Positions 8,145 through 17,179 of a stretch of DNA of 64,000 bases are shown one piece after another. Under the pieces are notes generated by a model, which saw only the letters and a list, made by a program, of their open reading frames with translations, was not told the origin of the DNA and ran no database searches. Every line of letters starts with the position of its first letter. The first letter of the stretch is position 1. The translations under genes were made by a program, and so were the position numbers. Source of the stretch: Bacteroidota bacterium (GTDB lineage: Bacteria; Bacteroidota; Bacteroidia; Chitinophagales; Chitinophagaceae); NCBI GenBank assembly GCA_947476145.1, contig CANJPH010000003.1, positions 1 through 64,000 of the forward strand, read 5' to 3'.

Positions 8145-10330
8145 TATCCATCTGCAATGACTATTTTACCAACGGATTTTTCATTGCCGCTTATATCTCT
8201 TACAAAAACAAGGTAAATACCAGTAGCTACTTTTTGGCCATCATAGTTTCTGCCATTCCATAAAGCTTGGCCACCTAATGCAGTAGTTTGATATAATAAT
8301 TTTCCATTTAAATCGGTTATTTTAACCAAAGCATTTTCAACAAGTCCTCTCATTGCAATTTGGCCATTGTAATGAGTTGAAATAGGATTCGGAAAAATTT
8401 GTATCGAAGTCTGTGTTGCTTTTCCTTGGGTAGCAGTACTTCGATAACTGACCATTTGGTTAAGTGTATTGATAAAAACCTCTCCTGTATTTGGTTGTAC
8501 TAGAATTTGAACAACCGTATCATTGGGTAAAGGACTGTTTAGTTTAGTAAAATGTTCAATAATTTCTGTACCATCTGCACTTAATAACCAAGCGCCATTA
8601 TGCGTACCCACCCATTTTCTATTGGCGCCGTCAACGCTAATACAGTTGACAGTTTCTTTTTGAAATAAGTATCCATTAAAACCATTATTGTTTACAATAG
8701 GTAAATAGGCGTTGCATGGTTCTGTAGCAATGTCACCACAATTATAAATACCAATACCATTATCAGTACCCACCCAAATACTTCCACTTAGGTCCTTGCA
8801 TAAGCTTTTCACATTAGTGCTTGGTAAATTTCCATTACTAGACTGTGTGGTAAATTGTTTCCAAGTCTCATTGGAGTATACCAATTTATGCTGGTATACA
8901 TACAATCCTTGATTATTGGGGGCAATTAACCATGCTTGACCTTTTTGGTTGACGATAAATTGATCAAGTCCATTTTTTTGATAGCTAATGGGTAAAGGTA
9001 TTGAGTTCCAGCGATTACTTGTTTGTTGTACTAAACCTTGCTGATCCTGAATGGCCCAAATAATATTATTGGGGTCTGATACAATTTGCTTGTAAGCACC
9101 TGGTAAATTATTGGGTTGTATACTTTCCACTTTTTTATCATTAGTTATCTGAATGATGGAATTATTACTTGTAAACCAATAGCTATGATCCTTATTATTT
9201 ATTGTGGATGCGTTTAAATTTAGTAATTGAAAAGATCCAAATTGCTGATAAGATGCCCATCCTGATTCGTTAAATGTAGCAAACCCCTTTGTTAAAAAAC
9301 CATAAGGGGCTAACAATTCATTTTCACTCATTGCTGCTATTCCTTGTATACGTGCTAAGGGTCCACCTAATGGCATCCATTGAGCTGTATTATTTTTTAG
9401 TAATAATCCCTTTACACTATCTGCTACCCAAAAATTATTATTTTCTACTAAACTTTGTTTGGGTACGCCAAGAAGGTTGCTATCAATAAGGGTACTCAAG
9501 GTCTTATCCTTATTCAATTGGACAAGTGCCCCTTTTTGATTAGGATATTGCATTCCAATATATAAATTAGTGGCGCTTGTGTCTATATGGTTGATACTTG
9601 CATTTGTGAATTGCAGGAAAGGGGTTGTTTGCGGTAGTTGAAAAAAAGTATTTTTATTGTATCCATAAATATTACCATTGTATTGGATCAACTTTTTAAG
9701 TGCATACATATCATATCCTGTGAAACGATTCCATTGAATAGGTTGTAATGTATTTGAATTGAATGCGCTTGCCCATAATCCATTCGTGGTAGTAGCATAA
9801 ATACTGTCATGCGCAATAAGGACATCTAATGTAGCGATGGATTGCTGATTGTTATTGGGATACCAATTGTCTTTTACTTCATGTTTGATGAGATCAATAA
9901 TTACAATTCCAAAATTGGTAGCAAGTATAGCCCATTGTTTGTATATACGAACTGCATTTATTTTTTTATCAGGGTATAATTCGGTTAATTGAATAGCATT
10001 AATATTAAAAATTTGATCCCCCTTTAAAATATCTATGTTACTATTTGCATAAATGATTACCAGTTGTTGCTGTATTTCATCCCAGGCCAAGTGGTTAATA
10101 TTGATATCACTTAGTCCATTGGTTTTATCTATCCAGTAATTATTTTTTTTACTATCAATGCTGATAATTTGATAGGGGCTAGCTGCATAAACATAATCTC
10201 CTCCCTTTACGATGTGTTCAATACTGTGATTGTCAAAATGTGCGCGCCATTGACCAATAGAGCCTAATTTGTTTTGGGCTTTAGCGCCAACTAGTAAAAA
10301 AGTGAATAGTATCGTTACAATCCCTTTCAT
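8141..10330 (-). CDS. porZ: PorZ-like type IX secretion protein
   Basis: PorZ is a surface component of the type IX secretion attachment complex that binds anionic lipopolysaccharide and helps the sortase PorU. 729 residues: signal peptide (1-18), the PorZ N-terminal propeller beginning SIGQWRAHFDNHSIEHI, further propeller repeats of the two-component-regulator kind (GSIWVGTDNGIGIYN, RKWVGTHNGAWLLS), and a C-terminal beta domain from about 645 (QIFPNPIS, LNGKLLYQT, GIYLVFVRD), which is a type A T9SS sorting signal. Its ATG overlaps by one base the stop of the upstream GH3 gene (TAATG), so the two are translationally coupled. No other T9SS gene lies in the window. Confidence 0.85.
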   Translation of the reverse strand: MKGIVTILFTFLLVGAKAQNKLGSIGQWRAHFDNHSIEHIVKGGDYVYAASPYQIISIDSKKNNYWIDKTNGLSDININHLAWDEIQQQLVIIYANSNIDILKGDQIFNINAIQLTELYPDKKINAVRIYKQWAILATNFGIVIIDLIKHEVKDNWYPNNNQQSIATLDVLIAHDSIYATTTNGLWASAFNSNTLQPIQWNRFTGYDMYALKKLIQYNGNIYGYNKNTFFQLPQTTPFLQFTNASINHIDTSATNLYIGMQYPNQKGALVQLNKDKTLSTLIDSNLLGVPKQSLVENNNFWVADSVKGLLLKNNTAQWMPLGGPLARIQGIAAMSENELLAPYGFLTKGFATFNESGWASYQQFGSFQLLNLNASTINNKDHSYWFTSNNSIIQITNDKKVESIQPNNLPGAYKQIVSDPNNIIWAIQDQQGLVQQTSNRWNSIPLPISYQKNGLDQFIVNQKGQAWLIAPNNQGLYVYQHKLVYSNETWKQFTTQSSNGNLPSTNVKSLCKDLSGSIWVGTDNGIGIYNCGDIATEPCNAYLPIVNNNGFNGYLFQKETVNCISVDGANRKWVGTHNGAWLLSADGTEIIEHFTKLNSPLPNDTVVQILVQPNTGEVFINTLNQMVSYRSTATQGKATQTSIQIFPNPISTHYNGQIAMRGLVENALVKITDLNGKLLYQTTALGGQALWNGRNYDGQKVATGIYLVFVRDISGNEKSVGKIVIADGY

Positions 10331-13167
10331 TATTTTAATGCAGCATAAATAGCTTCTTGAATATTGGGTCTTAAATTCAATGCATTAAATGCTTTGCTGT
10401 CTCTGGTTGGGAAAACCCTATTGCCTAAGAAAATAAATAAGATTCCAGTTTCAGGGTCTGCCCAAACACAGGTTCCGGTAAACCCAGTGTGTCCAAAAGT
10501 AGACGGAGAGGGGCTAAGACTAGGGTAGGGTTCCTTGCTATTTTTATTATTTTTTTCTGGCTTATCAAATCCTAAACCTCTGCGACTTTCATTTTGGTAA
10601 GCGGTAAAATTGGCAATGGTATTGGGTTGTAAATACTGATGGCCTTCCCAATTTCCTTTGTCCATGAGCATCATATATATTTTTGCCAAATCGGTTGCAT
10701 TGCTAAATAACCCGGCATGACCTGCAATGCCCCCCATGGTAGAAGCGCCTTCGTCATGCACACTGCCTCTTATCAATTCCTGTCTGAAATAGTTGTCTAT
10801 TTCTGTTGCCGCAATATTATCAATGTTCGTTTTTTCTAAGGGTAAAAATCCAGTGGATACCATTCCCATTGGTTTGTAAAAGGTTTGCTTCGTATACTCA
10901 TCTAAATTCATACCAGACACTTTTTCTACAATTTTCCCAAGAAAAATAAAATCGTTATCGCTATACACATATTTTCCAGCTTCAGTGACTGGACTTTTTA
11001 AGATTTGATTTTGAATGGTATCGGACCAACTGTCTAATAGCCATTTATTGGGGGATATAAATTGATGATGTGTGTTGTCTTTTTGACTAGTAATCACACC
11101 AGGTACATAACCACCATTTTTTTGTAATAATGATGCATAAAATTTAATATAAGGAAATAGACCAGCTTGGTGTAATAACAAATCCCTTAAAGTTATTTTT
11201 GCTTTCGCATTCCCTTTTACCCAAGGAAGGTAATCGCCAATGGTTTTATCTATATCTACTTTCCCCTCGTCTACCAATTTCATGATACTCACTGTGGTGG
11301 CTGATACTTTCGTTACAGATGCAAGATCGTAATAGGTATTTAAGGTAACGGCGCTAGAACCTTCTCCAGCAGTGGTACCGTAGGCCTTATTAAAAATAAT
11401 TTTATGGTCCTTAGCGACCAATACTTGACATCCTACGAGGGCTTTTTTTTTAATTGCATCCATCACTAAGCTATCTATTGATGCTAGCTTTTGAACTTTT
11501 GCATCGCCTGTGCCATAAGGTAAGGATTCGGTAACGGTTACGGGTAGTTTACCCGTTGCTTTGATCTTTCCTTCCATCCAATTGAACACGGCTTTTTGTG
11601 TAAAGTCATTGTCCTCGTAGGCGAATAAAATATTTTGAATATTTTTAAATTCATCAACTGCATATGGATTTCCTAAAATAACATTCATCCAATTAGCTGG
11701 TTGTGGTTGATTTAAGAATTCGATAAATGATGGATGAATTTGAAAATGATTGGCTGGACGACGGCTATAATTATGTAATCCTACAATGACTTGTTGATAT
11801 GAAGAAAGACTATCTTTTAAATTTTTAATTTTAAGACTATCCTTAGTGCCAATGTAAAATATCTTAACACCGTAAACGCTATCTAATGCCTTTGTTAATA
11901 CACTAGGCTTGTCTAAGTTTAACGCTATGTAAGCTGTGGTAATTTGCTTATTTAATAAAGGGGTAGTTTGTGCATTACAATAGGTAAGAGACTGTGCAGC
12001 CATGATTGATTTAAGACGCATTACCTCATTGTTTAAATCAGCAATGATATTGGTGGTGTCAATCCATTGTTTATTGGCGAGACCATATTTATATTTTGCA
12101 GCCAACACTTTCAAAACCCTTTGATTGATATCTTCTTTAGTGAGCCTGCCTTGTTTAATTGCAGCTTTTATTTTTTGGATGGTTTCTGGAATATTGCCTG
12201 GTAAACACAACATGTCATTTCCAGCTAAAATTGCTTGAACATTTGCTTCGCTGTTAGGGAAATAGTTGCTAATGGCTTTCATCTCCAATGCATCGGTGAT
12301 GGTAATTCCTTTAAAACCTAATTCATTTTTTAATAATCCATTAATCGCTTTTGGCGACAAAGAAGTTGCAAATTTAGGTGTGTTATCAATGGCCGGTACC
12401 GATAAATGCCCCACCATTACAGATTCTATACCTGCATCAATCAAGGCCCTAAAAGGAGCTAGTTCTAATGAGTCAAGCTGGTCTCTTGTTTTTTTAATGA
12501 TGGGGATATCTAAATGAGAATCGACACTCACATCCCCATGACCTGGAAAATGTTTTGCAGTGGCCATTACACCATTGTCTTGCAAACCTTTCATAAAGGC
12601 AATGCCATGTTGAATGACGCGTTCTTTATTTTGACCAAAACTTCGGTCGTTGATCACTGGGTTGCTTGGGTTATTATTAATATCAATATCTGGTGCATAG
12701 TCTACTTGAATACCCAAACGTTTACATTGTGCTGCAATTGCTGCACCCATTTGGTATACTAAACTATCATTCGCAATAGCACCTAAGGATAATTGTCTTG
12801 GAAACATTTCAACACTATCTAAACGCATGCCCACTCCCCATTCCGCGTCCATTGTGATCAGCAAGGGCGTTTTTGCAATGGACTGGTAATAGTTGGTTTG
12901 TAAAGCTTCCCGAACAGGACCGCCTTGAAAAAAACAAAGTCCCCCTATATTAAATTTTTCAATTGTTTGACGAATGGTATCTAATTTTTTGGCATCCCAA
13001 TTACTATGTGCGCGAATAATCATTAACTGCGCAATTTTTTCGTCTAAATTTAGAGACCTAAATTGCTTTTTTATCCATTTCTTTTCCGCTTTCGTTTGTA
13101 TTGTTTGCGCGTTTAACTGCGTACTTAAAGAACAAATTAAAATAATAAATAAAAATATTTTTTTCAT
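10330..13167 (-). CDS. Periplasmic NagZ-like GH3 beta-N-acetylhexosaminidase fused to a class C beta-lactamase-like serine hydrolase
   Basis: 945 residues with a signal peptide (1-20). The N-terminal GH3 barrel (about 30-370) carries the NagZ signature KHFPGHGD (near 206-213), with the loop His after it (SVDSHLDIP), and the nucleophile Asp in ITDALEM (near 291). A GH3 C-terminal-like segment follows (about 390-560). Residues 580-940 are a serine hydrolase: SVTK (Ser617, Lys620), YSD in place of YAN, and HTGFTG in place of KTG. NagZ enzymes cut GlcNAc-anhydroMurNAc; the second domain may act on peptide stems or esters. Such fusions occur in Bacteroidota. Export suggests wall turnover in the periplasm, unlike cytoplasmic NagZ. 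It overlaps porZ by one base. Confidence 0.9.
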   Translation of the reverse strand: MKKIFLFIILICSLSTQLNAQTIQTKAEKKWIKKQFRSLNLDEKIAQLMIIRAHSNWDAKKLDTIRQTIEKFNIGGLCFFQGGPVREALQTNYYQSIAKTPLLITMDAEWGVGMRLDSVEMFPRQLSLGAIANDSLVYQMGAAIAAQCKRLGIQVDYAPDIDINNNPSNPVINDRSFGQNKERVIQHGIAFMKGLQDNGVMATAKHFPGHGDVSVDSHLDIPIIKKTRDQLDSLELAPFRALIDAGIESVMVGHLSVPAIDNTPKFATSLSPKAINGLLKNELGFKGITITDALEMKAISNYFPNSEANVQAILAGNDMLCLPGNIPETIQKIKAAIKQGRLTKEDINQRVLKVLAAKYKYGLANKQWIDTTNIIADLNNEVMRLKSIMAAQSLTYCNAQTTPLLNKQITTAYIALNLDKPSVLTKALDSVYGVKIFYIGTKDSLKIKNLKDSLSSYQQVIVGLHNYSRRPANHFQIHPSFIEFLNQPQPANWMNVILGNPYAVDEFKNIQNILFAYEDNDFTQKAVFNWMEGKIKATGKLPVTVTESLPYGTGDAKVQKLASIDSLVMDAIKKKALVGCQVLVAKDHKIIFNKAYGTTAGEGSSAVTLNTYYDLASVTKVSATTVSIMKLVDEGKVDIDKTIGDYLPWVKGNAKAKITLRDLLLHQAGLFPYIKFYASLLQKNGGYVPGVITSQKDNTHHQFISPNKWLLDSWSDTIQNQILKSPVTEAGKYVYSDNDFIFLGKIVEKVSGMNLDEYTKQTFYKPMGMVSTGFLPLEKTNIDNIAATEIDNYFRQELIRGSVHDEGASTMGGIAGHAGLFSNATDLAKIYMMLMDKGNWEGHQYLQPNTIANFTAYQNESRRGLGFDKPEKNNKNSKEPYPSLSPSPSTFGHTGFTGTCVWADPETGILFIFLGNRVFPTRDSKAFNALNLRPNIQEAIYAALK

Positions 13168-13213
13168 AGCTGCTGTTTTATAGAAGTTTCTATGGTTGCA
13201 ATTTAAGGATAAA

Positions 13214-13245
13214 AAAAAGCCTACCCTCTATTAGGTAAGCTTTTT
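13214..13245 (-). terminator. Terminator after the DUF5606 gene
   Basis: Hairpin AAAAAGC-C-TACC / GGTA-A-GCTTTTT with one mismatch and an 8-base loop. T-runs lie on both sides, so it can work in both directions. It separates the DUF5606 gene from the GH3 gene. Confidence 0.75.
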
Positions 13246-13264
13246 ATATAAAACGTTCTATTTT

Positions 13265-13672
13265 TTAGGCCTCGTCCGACTCTTCGTCGGCTGGAATAAC
13301 AGGTTCAACATTGTGTTTTTCCAACTGGGCATACCATTTTACCATCTTTTTCATATCACTGCCATAAACGCGTTCAAAATCCATTTTAGGGAACACTTTT
13401 TTGAAATAAGCAGTTACCGCTTTCACGTCTTTTTCATTTGGCAATGCTTCTTTTGCACTTTTCATAGCAATAAACACTTCCGCTAAAAACACATTTTCGT
13501 GCGTCGTATATACTTCAATGCTCTCTAAATGAGAGAATTGGTGTGCTCTTGAACTAATAAATTGAGTATTGTTATTTTCCAAAGAAGTGGCAATGGCTCC
13601 ATCCGTTTTGCTAGTCACTAATTCAAACAATCCAGACATCCCAGAAACCGAGATCAATTTGCTGTATTCCAT
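13265..13672 (-). CDS. DUF5606-type conserved protein
   Basis: 135 residues, cytoplasmic, found widely in Bacteroidota and of unknown function. The N-terminal half is strand-rich (KLISVSGMSGLFELV, then TQFISSRAHQFSHLESIEVYT) and suggests a small beta-barrel. The C-terminal half is helical and charged (ALPNEKDVKAVTAYFKKVFPKMDFERVYGSDMKKMVKW), with an acidic tail. It is transcribed alone: its own terminator follows, and the divergent aminotransferase lies 94 bases upstream. I see no catalytic motif. Confidence 0.82.
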   Translation of the reverse strand: MEYSKLISVSGMSGLFELVTSKTDGAIATSLENNNTQFISSRAHQFSHLESIEVYTTHENVFLAEVFIAMKSAKEALPNEKDVKAVTAYFKKVFPKMDFERVYGSDMKKMVKWYAQLEKHNVEPVIPADEESDEA

Positions 13673-13737
13673 AAAATTCTATAGGTTTATTTACAGGCGC
13701 AATTTACTGAAAAACACCCAATTTTCATTTTTTAAGC

Positions 13738-13745
13738 TACCTTTG
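13738..13745 (+). promoter_or_regulatory. Bacteroidota -7 box TACCTTTG
   Basis: Exact TAnnTTTG match 21 bases before the ATG at 13767. It serves the aminotransferase-rpoN-exporter operon and rules out the longer frame starting at 13569. Confidence 0.6.
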
Positions 13746-13766
13746 TTTCACTTAAAAATCAAGTTT

Positions 13767-14966
13767 ATGCCAGGTTTTGAATTATTTGGTGATGAAGAAA
13801 GAAAAGAAGTAAATGATGTCCTTGAGACAGGCATTTTAATGCGTTATGGTTTCGATGGTCCTCGCAAAGGCATTTGGAAATCAAAAGAGCTAGAGGCTGC
13901 TATTTGTGCTCGTTTTGGGACGGAGTATGCACAATTAACTTCTAGCGGTACGGCGGCATTAACCACTGCCATGGCGGCCTTAGGAGTGGGTGCCGGGGAT
14001 GAAGTAATTATGCCCGCATTTACTTTTGTAGCTAGTTTTGAAGCAGTGTTAAGTATGGGTGCTATTCCTGTTTTGGTTGATATAGATGAATCATTGACTT
14101 TAGCGCCTGATGCAGTAAAAGCAGCCATTACCTCAAAAACAAAATGTGTAATGCCGGTACATATGTGTGGAAGTATGGCCGATCTAGATGCATTAAAAGC
14201 AATTTGCGCGGAACATAAATTAATATTATTAGAAGATGCCTGTCAAAGTATTGGTGGAACCTATAAAGGAAAATTATTGGGTACCATTGGCGATGCAGGT
14301 ACTTTTTCTTTTGACTTTGTAAAAACCATTACTTGCGGCGAAGGGGGTGTGGTCATGACTAACAATAAAGAGGTCTTTATTAAATCCGATGCCTTTACCG
14401 ACCATGGACATGATCATTTAGGCATAGACCGAGGTGCGGACCTGCATCCTTTCTTAGGCTATAATTTTAGAATTAGTGAATTGCATGCTGCCGTGGGTTT
14501 AGCACAAATCAAAAAGTTGGACACCTTTTTGGAACTGCAAAAAAGAAACAATCAAATATTAAGATCTTATATCCAGCAGGTGCCTGAGGTAAGTTTTAGA
14601 GTGGTGCCCGATCCAGCAGGAGATAGTTTTAGTTTCTTAACTTGGTTTTTACCAACGCAGGCACAAACTGAAAAAGTAATGGATGCTTTTAAAGAAGCTG
14701 GTATTTTAGCAGGTAATTTTTATTGGTTTGCTAACAACTGGCATTATATCCGCAAATGGGATCACTTAAAAACTTCTAAAAGTTTGTACGCATTTAGTGA
14801 TGCACAACAAAATGCATTGACAGGATTGCAAACTGCCAATTTTGAAAAAAGCGATGCGATCATGAGCCGATGTATTTCCACTGCGATTAGTTTAGTGTGG
14901 ACTGAGGAGCAAGTGCATGAAAAAGGTGCTAAATTTTTGGCAGTTTTAAAAGCAACGCTTTCTTAA
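13767..14966 (+). CDS. DegT/DnrJ/EryC1-family PLP sugar aminotransferase
   Basis: Transfers an amino group to a keto-sugar used in surface polysaccharides. 399 residues with a complete fold type I aminotransferase: MPGFELFGDEERKEV at the start, SSGTAAL for cofactor binding, MPAFTFVASFEAV, LLEDACQS with the PLP-ring Asp, and the internal-aldimine Lys186 in SFDFVKTITCGEGG. The usual SFHxxK is SFDFVK. The neighbouring rpoN ATG is only 9 bases downstream. Members similar in overall layout act on 3,8-dideoxy-octulosonate or perosamine precursors; I cannot choose between them. Confidence 0.87.
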   Translation: MPGFELFGDEERKEVNDVLETGILMRYGFDGPRKGIWKSKELEAAICARFGTEYAQLTSSGTAALTTAMAALGVGAGDEVIMPAFTFVASFEAVLSMGAIPVLVDIDESLTLAPDAVKAAITSKTKCVMPVHMCGSMADLDALKAICAEHKLILLEDACQSIGGTYKGKLLGTIGDAGTFSFDFVKTITCGEGGVVMTNNKEVFIKSDAFTDHGHDHLGIDRGADLHPFLGYNFRISELHAAVGLAQIKKLDTFLELQKRNNQILRSYIQQVPEVSFRVVPDPAGDSFSFLTWFLPTQAQTEKVMDAFKEAGILAGNFYWFANNWHYIRKWDHLKTSKSLYAFSDAQQNALTGLQTANFEKSDAIMSRCISTAISLVWTEEQVHEKGAKFLAVLKATLS

Positions 14967-14975
14967 AGTGCTTAT

Positions 14976-16505
14976 ATGTCATTAGGCCAGTCATTACAAC
15001 AAAGACAACTTCAAAGGTTGTCGCCGCAACAAATACAATTGATGAAATTGTTGCAACTGCCTAGTGCTCAGATTGAACAAAGGGTTAAAGAAGAGTTAGA
15101 AGAGAATCCAGCACTAGAAGTGAATTTAGATTTGCTAGAAGGAGACGCTTCCACTGCATCAGAAGAAATGAAAGACGAATTATTGCAGGGGGTCAATGAC
15201 GATGAAGAAGCGGTTCCTGTTGATGAATACGAAATAAGCAACGAAGAGTTGAATGAGTATAACTATGATGATGATGGCGACGTAGCAGATTACAAAACCA
15301 AGGACGATTATTATCCTGAATTAGATGATGACAAAGTAACCCCAATTAGAGCGGAGCAAAGTTTACACGAGCAACTCATGGATCAGTTGAGTATGTTGGA
15401 TTTGGGAGAGGATGATTTTAAGATAGCAGAGCAAATTATAGGAAGTTTGGACGATGATGGATATTTAAGAAGGGCGCTTCAATCTATTGCCGATGATTTG
15501 GCTTTTAAACAAGGCATGTTAGTAGTCGAAAAAACCATTGAAAGTATTTTATTTAAAATTCAAAGTTTTGATCCAGTAGGCATTGCTGCTCGAAATTTAC
15601 AGGAATGTTTATTGTTGCAATTAAAAAGAAAGCTAGAATCGGATGATCGGGAAAATAGAAGTGATCAAAAAGAACATATTCTAATTGCCATACATGTTTT
15701 AGAAAAACATTTTGAAGAGTTCACGCGTAAGCATTATGATAAAATCCAAAGAAGCTTACACCTAACAGATGCTGAAATTAAAAGCGTATTACATCAAATA
15801 GTAATGCTAAATCCCAAGCCTGGAGCAGAGTTTGGACAACAAAGTGATGCAGAAAATTATATTATTCCCGACTTTACGGTGCTTATCAATAATGGCAAAC
15901 TGGAAATTAGTTTAAACAGCAGAAATGCACCTCCTTTGGTGGTGAGTGACGATTACAAAATGATGTTAAAGGAGTATGAGTTAGGACAAAAAAAAGATAA
16001 GGCACAAAAAGAAGCAGTATTTTTTATCAAACAAAAAATAGATGCAGCAAAGTGGTTTATTGAAATGATTCAACAAAGGCATCAAACCTTATTAATGACC
16101 ATGCGGGCTATACTTTTGCATCAGGAGGGATTCTTTTTAAGTGGGGACACTACTCAGTTACGCCCTATGATTCTAAAAGACATTGCAGAAAAAACAGGAT
16201 TAGATGTCTCTACCGTGAGTAGGGTAGCCAATAGTAAATATGTACAAACCGAATTTGGAACGTATTTGTTGAAATTCTTTTTCAGTGAGTCTTTAACCAC
16301 GGAATCGGGGGAAGAAGTAAGTACCAAGGAAGTAAAAGCTATTTTAGAGGAATTGATTGATCAAGAAGATAAGCATAAGCCTTTGAGTGACGATGAATTA
16401 ACCGATCAGTTACAAGCAAAGGGTTATAATATTGCGCGTAGAACAGTTGCAAAATATAGAGAGCAATTAAATATATCTGTTGCAAGACTTAGAAAAGAAC
16501 TCTAA
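14976..16505 (+). CDS. rpoN: RNA polymerase sigma-54 factor
   Basis: Directs RNA polymerase to -24/-12 promoters that need an AAA+ activator. 509 residues in the standard order: glutamine- and leucine-rich region I (QLQRLSPQQIQLMKLLQLP, then EELEENPALE), an acidic region II (about 60-125), core-binding region, helix-turn-helix LKDIAEKTGLDVSTVSRVAN (about 390-415), and the RpoN box ARRTVAKYRE (about 487-496), close to the C-terminus. It is the second gene of the operon that begins with the aminotransferase. No sigma-54 activator is encoded in the window. Confidence 0.96.
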   Translation: MSLGQSLQQRQLQRLSPQQIQLMKLLQLPSAQIEQRVKEELEENPALEVNLDLLEGDASTASEEMKDELLQGVNDDEEAVPVDEYEISNEELNEYNYDDDGDVADYKTKDDYYPELDDDKVTPIRAEQSLHEQLMDQLSMLDLGEDDFKIAEQIIGSLDDDGYLRRALQSIADDLAFKQGMLVVEKTIESILFKIQSFDPVGIAARNLQECLLLQLKRKLESDDRENRSDQKEHILIAIHVLEKHFEEFTRKHYDKIQRSLHLTDAEIKSVLHQIVMLNPKPGAEFGQQSDAENYIIPDFTVLINNGKLEISLNSRNAPPLVVSDDYKMMLKEYELGQKKDKAQKEAVFFIKQKIDAAKWFIEMIQQRHQTLLMTMRAILLHQEGFFLSGDTTQLRPMILKDIAEKTGLDVSTVSRVANSKYVQTEFGTYLLKFFFSESLTTESGEEVSTKEVKAILEELIDQEDKHKPLSDDELTDQLQAKGYNIARRTVAKYREQLNISVARLRKEL

Positions 16506-16528
16506 TTAAAAACAGATTGTAAAAAATT

Positions 16529-17167
16529 ATGGAAAACACACAACCCAAACCGCTTCGCATTATTGCTCAATTCATTTCCTATGTTTTTCATCCATTATTT
16601 ATTCCAACCTTCTTTTTTCTTTTTTTAATGGTAGAGCTGCCTTATAAGTTTGAGGGCATTACGGATTGGCAATTAAAAATGCGCTTATTTAGTGTTTTTT
16701 GGTTAACTGCTTTTTTTCCTGCGTTTGCTGTTTTTCTTTTATGGCGTTTAAAGTTTAGTGAAAGTATTTTTTTACGAACCCAAAAGGAACGTATTATACC
16801 TTATGTAATAACCATGTTTTTTTATTGGTGGATGTATTATTTAAGTCGCAATTTTAAAGATCAGCCCATTGATTTAAAATTTTTCTATTTTGGAATATTT
16901 ATTGCTACCAGCTTGGGACTTATTGTAAATAACTTTATGAAAGTGAGTTTACATGCAATAGGAATAAGTGGCTTGTTAATGGCAACCCTATTAGTTTCTA
17001 TTCATTACCCTGCTGTAAATTTAATTTGGTTTATAAGTGCTGTTTTTTTATCTGCACTTGTAGTGGCGGCACGAATGATTGTTAGTGATCATACACAAAA
17101 AGAACTATTGGCAGGTTTTAGTATTGGACTTATTACGCAACTTATTGCGTATTTTTGGGTCCTTTAA
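16529..17167 (+). CDS. Multi-pass membrane protein, possibly PAP2-like
   Basis: 212 residues with about six membrane segments (around 12-36, 52-72, 89-105, 115-134, 140-155, 160-180, 190-210). I do not recognise it with certainty. A possible lipid-phosphatase layout is visible: KERIIPY, then SLHAIG where PAP2 has PSGH, then ARMIVSDHTQKELLAG resembling the SRxxxxxH block. If so it would dephosphorylate a lipid phosphate such as undecaprenyl pyrophosphate. The motifs are imperfect, so this is tentative. It lies between rpoN (23 bases) and the MMPL exporter (12 bases). Confidence 0.7.
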   Translation: MENTQPKPLRIIAQFISYVFHPLFIPTFFFLFLMVELPYKFEGITDWQLKMRLFSVFWLTAFFPAFAVFLLWRLKFSESIFLRTQKERIIPYVITMFFYWWMYYLSRNFKDQPIDLKFFYFGIFIATSLGLIVNNFMKVSLHAIGISGLLMATLLVSIHYPAVNLIWFISAVFLSALVVAARMIVSDHTQKELLAGFSIGLITQLIAYFWVL

Positions 17168-17179
17168 TTTAGTAAGCAT

